The position numbers were made by a program, and so were the translations under genes. The notes under the pieces were generated by a model. It did no database searches. It was not told where the DNA came from and saw only the letters and a list, made by a program, of their open reading frames with translations. DNA of 64,000 nucleotides from Psettodes erumei (taxonomy: Eukaryota; Chordata; Actinopteri; Pleuronectiformes; Psettodidae), in assembly GCA_016785225.1 (NCBI GenBank), contig JAFBJZ010000916.1:247001-311000 (forward strand), read 5' to 3'. This document shows positions 63,701 to 64,000 of this stretch, piece by piece (position 1 is the stretch's first letter; each line of letters begins with the position of its first letter).

Positions 63701-64000
63701 CAGCTGGGGTTCGGAGCGTTTGGCCTTCAAGCCTGGCGGCAGGAGGACGCGCTTTCTGAGTACGCCCTGCTTGGCTCTTTGTGTGTAACGCTTTATTTCT
63801 TTGCCCTTCTCTTTTATCTGTCATTCTTACTTACCTTTGTTCTTCTTTTTTTTTAAACCTATATACGTCAAGTCACAGTCATCCTGTCTTCCTGTGGGTT
63901 TTCTTCTTTGATGGAGGAAGACCCTCTGCTTCTGATAACACCAGTGTCCTGCAGAAACCTGATGAATCCAAGAAAGTCAGCTTTCAGAAATTAGTAGAAA
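1821..64000 (+). CDS. wnk1: WNK1 serine/threonine kinase gene (whole gene, 3' incomplete)
   Basis: About 35 exons on the plus strand encode a WNK-family kinase. WNK1 phosphorylates OSR1 and SPAK in the cytoplasm; these in turn control NKCC, NCC and KCC ion cotransporters. Family hallmarks seen: the catalytic lysine sits in the glycine-rich loop (GRGSFKTVYKG, Lys299) and a cysteine (Cys316) replaces the usual subdomain II lysine. The catalytic loop HRDLKCDN (413-420), DLG (434-436) and the activation loop with Ser444/Ser448 are intact; Ser448 aligns with human Ser382. WNK1 rather than WNK2, 3 or 4 is indicated by the N-terminal motif RRRHTMD plus RFFRRSVICDSNATAL, by an HSN2-type exon, and by C-terminal blocks such as LLQPLKPSPSSDNL. 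The terminal part of the protein lies outside the window. Whether it is wnk1a or wnk1b is not decided. Confidence 0.96.
6402..6559. repeat. (TG)16 and (CA)13 facing each other
   Basis: A TG run at 6402-6433 and a CA run at 6534-6559 are complementary to each other. Transcribed RNA could fold into a long stem with about a 100 base loop. Confidence 0.9.
8239..8266. repeat. (GT)14 microsatellite
   Basis: Uninterrupted GT dinucleotide run in intron 1. Confidence 0.9.
10827..11056. repeat. Cluster of three TG/GT microsatellites
   Basis: Pure runs at 10827-10857, 10924-10942 and 11013-11056 (22 GT units), separated by ordinary sequence. Confidence 0.9.
11216..11277. repeat. (TG)31 microsatellite
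   Basis: 62 bp uninterrupted TG run, the longest dinucleotide tract of the window. Length polymorphism between individuals is likely. Confidence 0.93.
15605..15650. repeat. (CA)18 microsatellite with (CATA) tail
   Basis: CA run at 15605-15640 followed by TACATACACA. Confidence 0.9.
18574..18618. repeat. (GT)n microsatellite, interrupted
   Basis: GT run with GTGCGTGCGT interruptions, about 120 bp upstream of the long CTT tract. Confidence 0.88.
18736..19003. repeat. Long (CTT)n/(GAA)n trinucleotide tract
   Basis: Pure CTT repeat from 18736 to 18967 (about 77 units), then interrupted copies to about 19003. The strand is all-pyrimidine and mirror-symmetric, so it can form triplex DNA. The poly-Ser, poly-Leu, poly-Phe and poly-Lys reading frames across it are artefacts of the repeat. 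Confidence 0.97.
19004..28639. other. Intron 1, middle part
   Basis: No exon recognised. Contains further microsatellites: 21865-21886 GT, 22485-22542 TG, 25138-25163 CA and a run at about 26754-26810. Purine-rich stretches lie near 26200-26300. An AT-rich open frame of 124 codons at 28000-28374 matches no family I know and is probably chance. Confidence 0.55.
22485..22542. repeat. (TG)29 microsatellite
   Basis: 58 bp uninterrupted TG run in intron 1. Confidence 0.92.
28640..28974 (+). promoter_or_regulatory. CpG-rich island inside intron 1, candidate alternative promoter and first exon
   Basis: About 28640-28800 is dense in CpG dinucleotides, unlike most of the CpG-poor flanking intron. 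It is followed by an ATG at 28950 in a strong context (GACATGG) and, 22 bases later, a good splice donor (GGCAG|GTGAGA, exon end 28974). Read from that ATG the exon would give MASFKSPA plus one base (phase 1). Joined directly to wnk1 exon 2 this frame stops after two codons, so the exon would be untranslated, would join a different downstream exon, or belongs to another transcript. Mammalian WNK1 is known to use several promoters; use of this one is my inference. Confidence 0.4.
28975..32399. other. Intron 1, right part
   Basis: No exon recognised. Contains complementary (CA) and (TG) runs at 29788-29919, a CA tract at 29466-29506, and a pyrimidine tract before the exon 2 acceptor (TGTAG at 32395-32399). 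Confidence 0.6.
29788..29919. repeat. (CA)16 ... (TG)16 inverted pair
   Basis: CA run at 29788-29820 and TG run at 29887-29919, each about 33 bp and complementary to the other, with about a 66 bp spacer. DNA could extrude a cruciform and the pre-mRNA could form a long perfect stem. Confidence 0.92.
32400..32572 (+). CDS. wnk1: wnk1 exon 2: kinase N-lobe
   Basis: Residues 320-377. Begins DRKLSKSERQRFKEEAGMLK, containing the alpha-C helix glutamate, then HPNIVRFYDSW and KKCIVLVTELMTSGTLKT around the hinge. Acceptor TGTAG at 32399 and donor GTGAGT at 32573, phase 2. Nearly identical to human WNK1 in this part; the short insert EGPCKG is where human has ESTVKG. Confidence 0.95.
33093..33269. repeat. 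C-run and G-run inverted repeat
   Basis: 33093-33117 is CACCCCCCCCACCCCCCCAC-like, and 33245-33269 is its near reverse complement with G runs of 4, 7 and 7. The right arm fits a G-quadruplex pattern on the plus strand. Confidence 0.75.
34012..34057. repeat. (TG)23 microsatellite
   Basis: 46 bp uninterrupted TG run in intron 2. Confidence 0.92.
35887..36107 (+). CDS. wnk1: wnk1 exon 3: catalytic loop and activation loop
   Basis: Completes Thr377 and encodes YLKRFKVMKIKVLRSW, the catalytic loop IIHRDLKCDN (Asp415, Asn420), the magnesium-binding DLG (Asp434) with Leu435 in place of the Phe of most kinases, and LKRASFAKSVI with the activation-loop Ser444 and Ser448. In WNK1 the leucine of DLG helps form the chloride-binding pocket. 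Phase 2 in, phase 1 out; donor GTAGGA at 36108. Confidence 0.96.
36108..37125. other. Intron 3
   Basis: About 1 kb, no exon or repeat of note apart from short CA runs. The acceptor is TGCGTCAG at 37125. Confidence 0.7.
37126..37283 (+). CDS. wnk1: wnk1 exon 4: kinase C-lobe
   Basis: Encodes GTPEFMAPEMYEEKYDESVD, then [20 protein letters not shown] and CQNAAQIYRRVTS, up to residue 503. This is the P+1 loop, the APE motif and helix F region, and is essentially identical to human WNK1. Phase 1 in, phase 0 out; donor GTAAGT at 37284. Confidence 0.96.
38732..38822. repeat. Imperfect hairpin (inverted repeat with about 18 bp arms)
   Basis: Left arm CTTCAATTTAAATTTCC at about 38734-38750 and right arm GGAAATTTAAATTGAA at about 38806-38821 are reverse complements, with a 55 bp loop. 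It could be the edge of a small palindromic transposon or an RNA hairpin. Confidence 0.6.
38905..38980. mobile_element. Possible short fragment of a teleost interspersed repeat
   Basis: The sequence around CAATTCAATTTGCAAAGCTTTATGGG resembles a CAATTCAATT...CTTTATTGG signature seen in many fish repeats. The match is from memory and the limits are uncertain. Confidence 0.25.
41205..41236. repeat. TG microsatellite at the exon 5 acceptor
   Basis: TG repeat with one TATG interruption, ending nine bases before the acceptor AG (41245-41246). It sits where a polypyrimidine tract would normally be. Confidence 0.9.
41247..41335 (+). CDS. wnk1: wnk1 exon 5: end of kinase C-lobe, first part
   Basis: Encodes GVKPGSFDKVAIPEVKEIIE then GCIRTNKDER, matching human GVKPASFDKVAIPEVKEIIE. 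Phase 0 in, phase 2 out; acceptor TTTGAAG at 41246, donor GTGAGT at 41336. In mammals this is the exon to which the kidney-specific exon 4A is spliced. Confidence 0.95.
41336..41813. other. Intron 5
   Basis: 478 bp, nothing recognisable except a (TC)n run at about 41716-41740. Confidence 0.7.
41814..41953 (+). CDS. wnk1: wnk1 exon 6: kinase end and start of the first OSR1/SPAK-like domain
   Basis: Encodes YAIKILLNHAFFQEDTGVRV then ELAEEDDGEMIAIKLWLRIE and DVKKLK, with the HAFFQE end of the kinase fold and the start of the PF2-like (CCT1) domain. The next residue in human WNK1 is Gly followed by KYKDNEAIEF, found in exon 7. Reading across the junction needs the exon to end at 41953 (AAAG) with a GC donor (GCAAAG). 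Without splicing, translation stops at a TGA ending at 41982. Phase 2 in, phase 1 out. Confidence 0.93.
42238..42317 (+). CDS. wnk1: wnk1 exon 7: first OSR1/SPAK-like domain, middle
   Basis: Encodes GKYKDNEAIEFSFDLNKDVP then EDVAQEM. This autoinhibitory PF2-like (CCT1) domain binds RFxV peptides. Acceptor TTTTAG at 42237, donor GTACGC at 42318; phase 1 in, phase 0 out. Confidence 0.95.
42442..42681 (+). CDS. wnk1: wnk1 exon 8: end of first OSR1/SPAK-like domain plus glutamine tract
   Basis: Encodes VESGYVAEGDHKTMAKAIKD then RVSLIRRKREQRQLVREEQE, an amphipathic basic helix, followed by a run of about 23 residues that is nearly all glutamine (about 42583-42651) and ETLKTSHTQ. The Gln codons are mostly CAA with CAG mixed in. 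Human WNK1 has a different, Gln/Ser-rich sequence here without a long pure run. The donor GTTCGT at 42682 is weak. Phase 0 in and out. Confidence 0.93.
42583..42660 (+). repeat. wnk1: Coding CAA/CAG repeat (polyglutamine)
   Basis: Trinucleotide run within exon 8, mainly (CAA)n with CAG at the ends and one CAT (His). Confidence 0.9.
42821..42893 (+). CDS. wnk1: wnk1 exon 9: Glu/Gln-rich linker
   Basis: Encodes AEAEETEVEQQQQLHYQQSG then LSHT, aligned with human EPEEPEADQHQQLQYQQPSI. Acceptor CCTACAG at 42820, donor GTAAGA at 42894; phase 0 in, phase 1 out. In human WNK1, as I recall, the matching residues belong to one larger exon with their neighbours. Confidence 0.9.
43024..43217 (+). CDS. 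wnk1: wnk1 exon 10: Pro/Gln-rich segment
   Basis: Encodes SEGGMDSGQGSSVFSSDSPH followed by a Pro/Ser/Gln-rich stretch ending PQPM. The block DSGQGSSVF is shared with human WNK1 (DGTVDSGQGSSVF). Acceptor TCTCTCAG at 43023, donor GTGAGT at 43218. Phase 1 in, phase 0 out. Confidence 0.93.
43218..45061. other. Intron 10
   Basis: 1.8 kb, strongly T-rich from about 43800 on. No exon recognised. Confidence 0.65.
45062..45406 (+). CDS. wnk1: wnk1 exon 11: RRRRSRSMSVCVP segment
   Basis: Encodes SASRRRRSRSMSVCVPPSSY, a Pro/Ser-rich part, then ERDTFAGRLSKALETVLPLH and a basic RARQRRASLPALF motif. Human WNK1 isoforms that include the HSN2 region have RRRRRSRSMSVCVP, FAEKLSKALESVLPMHSAS and HRRSSLPSLF in the same order. 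The acceptor is CCTCCAG at 45061. The favoured donor is GTGAGA at 45407 (phase 0); an alternative GTAGGT at 45368 is also in phase 0. Confidence 0.9.
45407..46950. other. Intron 11
   Basis: 1.5 kb, AT-rich. Contains one candidate cassette exon (46494-46634). Confidence 0.6.
46494..46634 (+). CDS. wnk1: Candidate wnk1 cassette exon (uncertain)
   Basis: An open stretch reading LPTAGTQLDHQHLQGQAELS then QFSGVQMHQDSVDTF has the Gln/His/Ser composition of the neighbouring exons. It follows a pyrimidine-containing acceptor (ATTCAAAG at 46493) in phase 0. The only phase-0 donors are weak (GTGTGT at 46635, GTGCAG at about 46566). I recognise no human counterpart. Confidence 0.3.
46951..48441 (+). 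CDS. wnk1: wnk1 HSN2-type exon (large neuronal exon)
   Basis: About 497 codons in one open exon. Order of blocks shared with the human HSN2 exon: ERPISFSPPPTGPPK, QRRKSTSILEAHTRHFQPAY, SVFEFHLA, LYRARRSSMDLPLE, YSRLQPVTEELYTYVSPELP, and PEPSSDSLASSDAGEFQSPP. In mammals this exon is neuron-enriched and truncating variants cause hereditary sensory and autonomic neuropathy II. Alanine runs (about 47494-47514 and 47776-47811) and a serine run are fish-side low complexity. The acceptor has tandem CAGs (46948-46953). The 3' end is uncertain: phase-0 donors at 48397 (GTACTG) or 48442 (GTTACT) are both weak; after that the frame looks non-coding. Confidence 0.9.
48442..50996. other. Intron 12
   Basis: About 2.5 kb, AT-rich. 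No exon supported. An open stretch after CCCAG at about 48842 is not convincing. An AT/TA run lies at 50669-50699. Confidence 0.6.
50669..50699. repeat. (TA)n microsatellite
   Basis: TA dinucleotide run with one CATA interruption. Confidence 0.85.
50997..51086 (+). CDS. wnk1: wnk1 exon 13: Pro/Thr-rich cassette
   Basis: 30 codons, QIQAPTPQPSPGPPLTPTTS then QPAPPGATQQ. Tandem acceptor CAGCAG at 50994-50999, so the exon can start with or without its first Gln. Donor GTAAGA at 51087. Phase 0 in and out, so it can be skipped without a frame change. Confidence 0.82.
51087..51703. other. Intron 13
   Basis: 617 bp, no exon seen. Ends in a long (CT)n tract that forms the polypyrimidine tract of the next acceptor. 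Confidence 0.7.
51664..51699. repeat. (CT)18 microsatellite serving as polypyrimidine tract
   Basis: Pure CT run ending four bases before exon 14. Confidence 0.9.
51704..51778 (+). CDS. wnk1: wnk1 exon 14: Ser/Thr/Gln-rich cassette
   Basis: 25 codons, VMSSSQNSTSIQSPTHTTLP then QAPAQ. Acceptor CTCTTCAG at 51703, donor GTACAG at 51779. Phase 0 in and out. No domain; it belongs to the variably spliced middle region. Confidence 0.78.
51779..53499. other. Intron between exons 14 and 16
   Basis: 1.7 kb. Holds one candidate cassette at 52427-52504; otherwise nothing recognised. Confidence 0.6.
52427..52504 (+). CDS. wnk1: Candidate wnk1 cassette exon with hydrophobic helix
   Basis: 26 codons in phase 0-0 between TTTAG (52426) and donor GTACTG (52505). 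Reads LCDLSPSPSIEHLYLLYQAA then QLALVQ, a leucine-rich helix-like segment unlike the surrounding Pro/Ser sequence. Preceded by a TG repeat. A shorter version could start at the CTCAG ending at 52440, but then the phase does not fit. I do not recognise a human match. Confidence 0.4.
53500..53769 (+). CDS. wnk1: wnk1 exon 16: Pro/Thr/Val-rich segment
   Basis: 90 codons beginning PSVTPSTSTATLPSLTRSLP, with SLPITMLTAG matching human SLPITMAAG, then a run of nine prolines and PLATVVPIISVVTAPPDTPL. Acceptor TCTTCTCAG at 53499, donor GTACTG at 53770. Phase 0 in and out. Confidence 0.88.
53770..54755. other. Intron 16
   Basis: About 1 kb, AT-rich, nothing recognised. Ends with a short TG repeat before the acceptor TTCAG. 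Confidence 0.7.
54756..54826 (+). CDS. wnk1: wnk1 exon 17
   Basis: Encodes SASQSSELSHSQLQPPQALS then SIE and part of a Ser codon. Acceptor TGTTCAG at 54755 preceded by (TG)6; donor GTAAGA at 54827. Phase 0 in, phase 2 out. Followed in frame by the strongly conserved exon 18. Confidence 0.85.
54956..55109 (+). CDS. wnk1: wnk1 exon 18: SDGNE and Arg-rich segment
   Basis: Encodes SGHSETSGLSDGNEGGGGGR then HEGRSTKRHQRRSIRSRSRH and EKISKAKLNVLN. Human has SGMSDGNE, GRHEGRTTKRHYRKSVRSRSRHEK and LRILN. The basic run is a possible nuclear or phospho-regulated patch. Donor GTAATG at 55110; phase 2 in, phase 0 out. Confidence 0.95.
55236..55352 (+). CDS. wnk1: wnk1 exon 19: second OSR1/SPAK-like domain, first half
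   Basis: Encodes ISNRGDRVAECQLDTHNRKM then VTFRFDLDGDNPEEIAQIM. This is the second PF2-like (CCT2) domain, which binds RFxV-type peptides. Acceptor CACGTAG at 55235. The donor GTGCAC at 55353 departs from consensus at +4 to +6. Phase 0 in and out. Confidence 0.95.
55688..55798 (+). CDS. wnk1: wnk1 exon 20: second OSR1/SPAK-like domain, second half
   Basis: Encodes VQSEFILESERESFIEQVRE then VIENADERGLERDTSSQ, matching human VNNDFILAIERESFVDQVRE and IIEKADE. Acceptor CCTCCAG at 55687, donor GTAAAC at 55799. Phase 0 in and out. Confidence 0.95.
55936..55987 (+). CDS. wnk1: wnk1 exon 21 (short)
   Basis: Encodes MTGDMEQQIPAISVPMP plus one base. Acceptor TCCGCAG at 55935, donor GTGAAA at 55988; phase 0 in, phase 1 out. 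Links the second conserved domain to the RRFIV motif. Confidence 0.85.
56073..56219 (+). CDS. wnk1: wnk1 exon 22: RRFIV motif
   Basis: Encodes DIPPSAAAQVVHSAGRRFIV then SPVPEARLKEQ and a short Ser-Pro repeat. Human has TQVVHSAGRRFIVSPVPESRLRE. RFIV fits the RFxV consensus bound by OSR1/SPAK C-terminal domains. Acceptor CCTCTCAG at 56072, donor GTAAGG at 56220; phase 1 in and out. Confidence 0.95.
56220..57037. other. Intron 22
   Basis: 818 bp, AT-rich, no exon or element recognised. The acceptor is TTTCCTCCAG. Confidence 0.7.
57038..57567 (+). CDS. wnk1: wnk1 exon 23: VSLQQAFSELR and Pro/Gln-rich region
   Basis: Begins ASAQSQTPGQGLVLSQSAGA then VSLQQAFSELRQNQFDAGPS, matching human SLSLQQAFSELRRAQMTEGP. 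A Pro/Ser/Gln low-complexity stretch follows. Its frame runs into a TGA at 57634-57636, whereas clearly homologous sequence resumes in another frame. The exon is therefore drawn to end at 57567 (donor GTACCT) or earlier at 57432 (donor GTACCA); both are in phase 0. A sequence frameshift is the alternative. Confidence 0.8.
57642..57976 (+). CDS. wnk1: wnk1 exon 24: Ser/Thr-rich region with HSQPQ block
   Basis: Encodes TVPPVSSPPSSTHTASEVCS through NVPSVQPTLVHSQPQTAALP then GQTHTHCGECDA. Human has NVPAVQQTLIHSQPQPALLP then NQPHTHCPEVDS. The acceptor CTGACCCAG at 57641 has a long pyrimidine tract and restores the frame. Donor GTGAGG at 57977, phase 2 out. Confidence 0.82.
58208..58536 (+). CDS. 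wnk1: wnk1 exon 25: helical EKKLRSLF segment
   Basis: Encodes CEASAESQGKPDDIQALEKK then LRSLFMDLGG and a Ser/Pro/Ala-rich part. Human has GIDDIKTLEEKLRSLFSEH. Acceptor TTCTCAG at 58207, donor GTGGGT at 58537. Phase 2 in, phase 1 out. Confidence 0.93.
58640..58701 (+). CDS. wnk1: wnk1 exon 26 (short)
   Basis: Encodes VIPASSFGQTTPSKTPLSRV then P, matching human GTAPSKPPLTKAP. Acceptor TTCTGCAG at 58639, donor GTGAGT at 58702. Phase 1 in, phase 0 out. Confidence 0.9.
59040..59093 (+). CDS. wnk1: wnk1 exon 27 (18 codons)
   Basis: Encodes ASSPPSELLPSFPRPCLQ, comparable to human LPSEQLPPFPGPSLTQ. Acceptor GGATTAG at 59039, donor GTGTTT at 59094 (weak). Phase 0 in and out, so skippable. Confidence 0.82.
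59094..60307. other. Intron 27
   Basis: 1.2 kb. The block 59500-59780 is GC-richer than its AT-rich flanks and has an antisense open frame of 81 codons containing a hydrophobic stretch; I do not recognise it. The acceptor is TTCATCAG. Confidence 0.55.
60308..60391 (+). CDS. wnk1: wnk1 exon 28: QQPLEDLDAQLRR
   Basis: Encodes SQQPLEDLDAQLRRALSPET then VPVSTHTQ, matching human SQQPLEDLDAQLRRTLSPEM. The end is a CACACACACACAG run abutting donor GTGAAC at 60392. An in-frame earlier donor (CCT|GTGAGC at 60374) would drop the STHTQ tail. Phase 0 in and out. Confidence 0.93.
60508..60544 (+). CDS. wnk1: wnk1 exon 29 (37 bp microexon-like)
   Basis: Encodes ASHSGLPAAGQP plus one base. Acceptor ACCCCAG at 60507, donor GTATGT at 60545. 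Phase 0 in, phase 1 out, and it fits exon 30. Confidence 0.78.
60646..60731 (+). CDS. wnk1: wnk1 exon 30: ends in GRFQ
   Basis: Encodes IPFSLDEETASSSAAPLPPG then GGIKLGRFQ. Human has GVFKMGRFQV. The OSR1/SPAK docking motif RFQV is completed by the Val that opens the next exon. Acceptor CTTTCAG at 60645, donor GTAAAT at 60732; phase 1 in, phase 0 out. Confidence 0.93.
60831..61115 (+). CDS. wnk1: wnk1 exon 31: cassette between two RFQ/V junctions
   Basis: 95 codons. Starts VSLATEEPPVQRPACTESSS, continues through a serine run, SSPENTLHKDSLSPL, and ends ATIGRFQ. Human has SSSSPESTLVKPE and KVGRFQV in this order. The exon begins with the last residue of one RFQV motif and ends with the first three of the next. 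Phase 0 in and out; acceptor TCCTTAG, donor GTATTT. Confidence 0.93.
61306..61577 (+). CDS. wnk1: wnk1 exon 32: GRFSV motif and acidic region
   Basis: Starts VTTNPEARVGRFSVSRAQEQ, completing one RFQV and adding RFSV. It ends NNNSFNNSYISSDNDSEFED then EDFKREVNRLRE. Human has VTTTANKVGRFSVSK and NSFNSSYMSSDNESDIEDED. The end starts a coiled coil. Donor GTAAAT at 61578; phase 0 in, phase 2 out. Confidence 0.95.
61578..61625. repeat. TTATC/TATTA short tandem repeat
   Basis: Irregular copies of TATTATC right after the exon 32 donor. Confidence 0.7.
61762..61837 (+). CDS. wnk1: wnk1 exon 33: coiled coil
   Basis: Encodes KHMREIQALHSRQKEEIDSL then FTRLGK, matching human KHLKEIQDLQSRQKHEIESL and YTKLGK. 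Heptad-like hydrophobic spacing supports a coiled coil, which in WNK1 contributes to oligomerisation. Acceptor CCTCCAG at 61761, donor GTAACT at 61838; phase 2 in, phase 0 out. Confidence 0.95.
61930..62059 (+). CDS. wnk1: wnk1 exon 34: basic RRRRPTKSK segment
   Basis: Encodes VPPAAVLPPVIALTGRRRRP then TKSKSSKSSRTSSSHGSRSP, matching human VPPAVIIPPAAPLSGRRRRP and TKSKGSKSSRSSSLGNKSP. Phase 0 in, phase 1 out; acceptor ATCTTAG at 61929, donor GTAGGC at 62060. Confidence 0.95.
62060..62994. other. Intron 34
   Basis: About 0.9 kb with a fish interspersed repeat at 62230-62400 and TG-rich stretches at 62700-62930. No exon seen. Confidence 0.7.
62230..62400. mobile_element. Truncated copy of a widespread teleost interspersed repeat
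   Basis: The run of AGCTGTGCTTTGTGCTAAG, TTAGCACGCTAACACGGTAA, TTAGCATTTAGCTCAAAG and GCTAGCCTGGCTGTAGC is characteristic of a repeat found in very many copies in percomorph fish genomes. The usual middle part is shortened. No ends, target duplication or coding capacity is visible. Confidence 0.7.
62995..63192 (+). CDS. wnk1: wnk1 exon 35: LLQPLKPSPSSDNL
   Basis: Encodes STLSAQSVPTMYPGQLALLA, then SALLQPLKPSPSSDNLCSAY and TSEAALSVPSLCAPTPG. Human has QLLQPLKPSPSSDNLYSAFT and SDGAISVPSLSAPGQG. Acceptor TCTCCAG at 62994, donor GTAGGC at 63193; phase 1 in and out. Confidence 0.95.
63193..63685. other. Intron 35
   Basis: About 0.5 kb; the right half is an almost continuous pyrimidine (C/T) tract leading into acceptor CTCTTCAG. 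Confidence 0.75.
63686..63759 (+). CDS. wnk1: Probable wnk1 alternative late exon (GGRRTRFL)
   Basis: In phase with exon 35, it reads GCVKFSWGSERLAFKPGGRR then TRFL plus one base, with donor GTACGC at 63760 (phase 1 in and out). The RRTRFL stretch resembles a segment I associate with alternative WNK C-terminal exons; this is from memory. Unspliced, the frame ends at a TAA a little further on (about 63788), giving a possible alternative C-terminus. Confidence 0.6.
63917..64000 (+). CDS. wnk1: Candidate wnk1 exon at the window edge (partial)
   Basis: After GATGGAG the frame that fits phase 1 reads RPSASDNTSVLQKPDESKKV then SFQKLVE, open to the last base. Composition and phase fit a WNK1 tail exon, but the acceptor is modest and I recognise no human block. 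The expected conserved C-terminal segment around LHKLVDNWARDA is not reached. Confidence 0.4.

Noticed and set aside
1821..64000. Assignment to WNK2, WNK3 or WNK4
   Set aside because: N-terminal motif, HSN2-type exon and C-terminal blocks match WNK1 specifically.

Overview
This is vertebrate, almost certainly percomorph-type teleost, nuclear DNA. It has long introns with GT-AG splice sites, very abundant (TG)n/(CA)n microsatellites, and a truncated copy of an interspersed repeat I recognise as widespread in spiny-rayed fishes (about 62230-62400). No bacterial features, tRNAs, rRNAs or CRISPR arrays were seen. The real coding content I can support is one plus-strand gene that fills the window from base 1821 past its right edge: the fish orthologue of WNK1 (with-no-lysine kinase 1), the chloride/osmosensing kinase that activates OSR1/SPAK and through them the cation-chloride cotransporters.

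Layout. Bases 1-1814 hold no gene. 1821-2777 is the first coding exon (N-terminal region and start of the kinase domain), directly preceded by a sequence that looks like a splice acceptor. A 29.6 kb intron 1 (2778-32399) follows. It is rich in microsatellites, contains a roughly 232 bp pure (CTT)n tract, and contains a CpG-rich island at about 28640-28974 that ends in an ATG plus a good splice donor, a candidate alternative promoter or first exon. Exons 2-6 (32400-41953) complete the kinase domain. Exons 6-8 carry the first OSR1/SPAK-like conserved domain, and exon 8 carries a glutamine tract. Exons 9-11 and a very large exon at 46951 to about 48441 form a Pro/Ser-rich segment; the large exon is homologous to the neuron-specific HSN2 exon of mammalian WNK1. 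50997-53769 has small in-frame (phase 0-0) cassette exons. 54756-56219 encodes an Arg-rich segment, the second conserved domain and an RFxV motif. 57038-63192 encodes the long Pro/Ser/Thr-rich C-terminal region with further RFxV docking motifs and a coiled coil. The last part of the protein lies beyond base 64000; two candidate late exons are seen at 63686-63759 and from 63917.

Reading frame was checked across every junction listed. All junctions keep phase, with three points to resolve: a GC-AG intron after exon 6, a frame change at about 57433-57641 that a 74 bp or 209 bp mini-intron (or a sequence error) would explain, and the unclear 3' end of the HSN2-type exon. Paralogue assignment (wnk1a or wnk1b) cannot be made from the window alone. 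Identities rest on recalled human WNK1 protein sequence, not on a database search.
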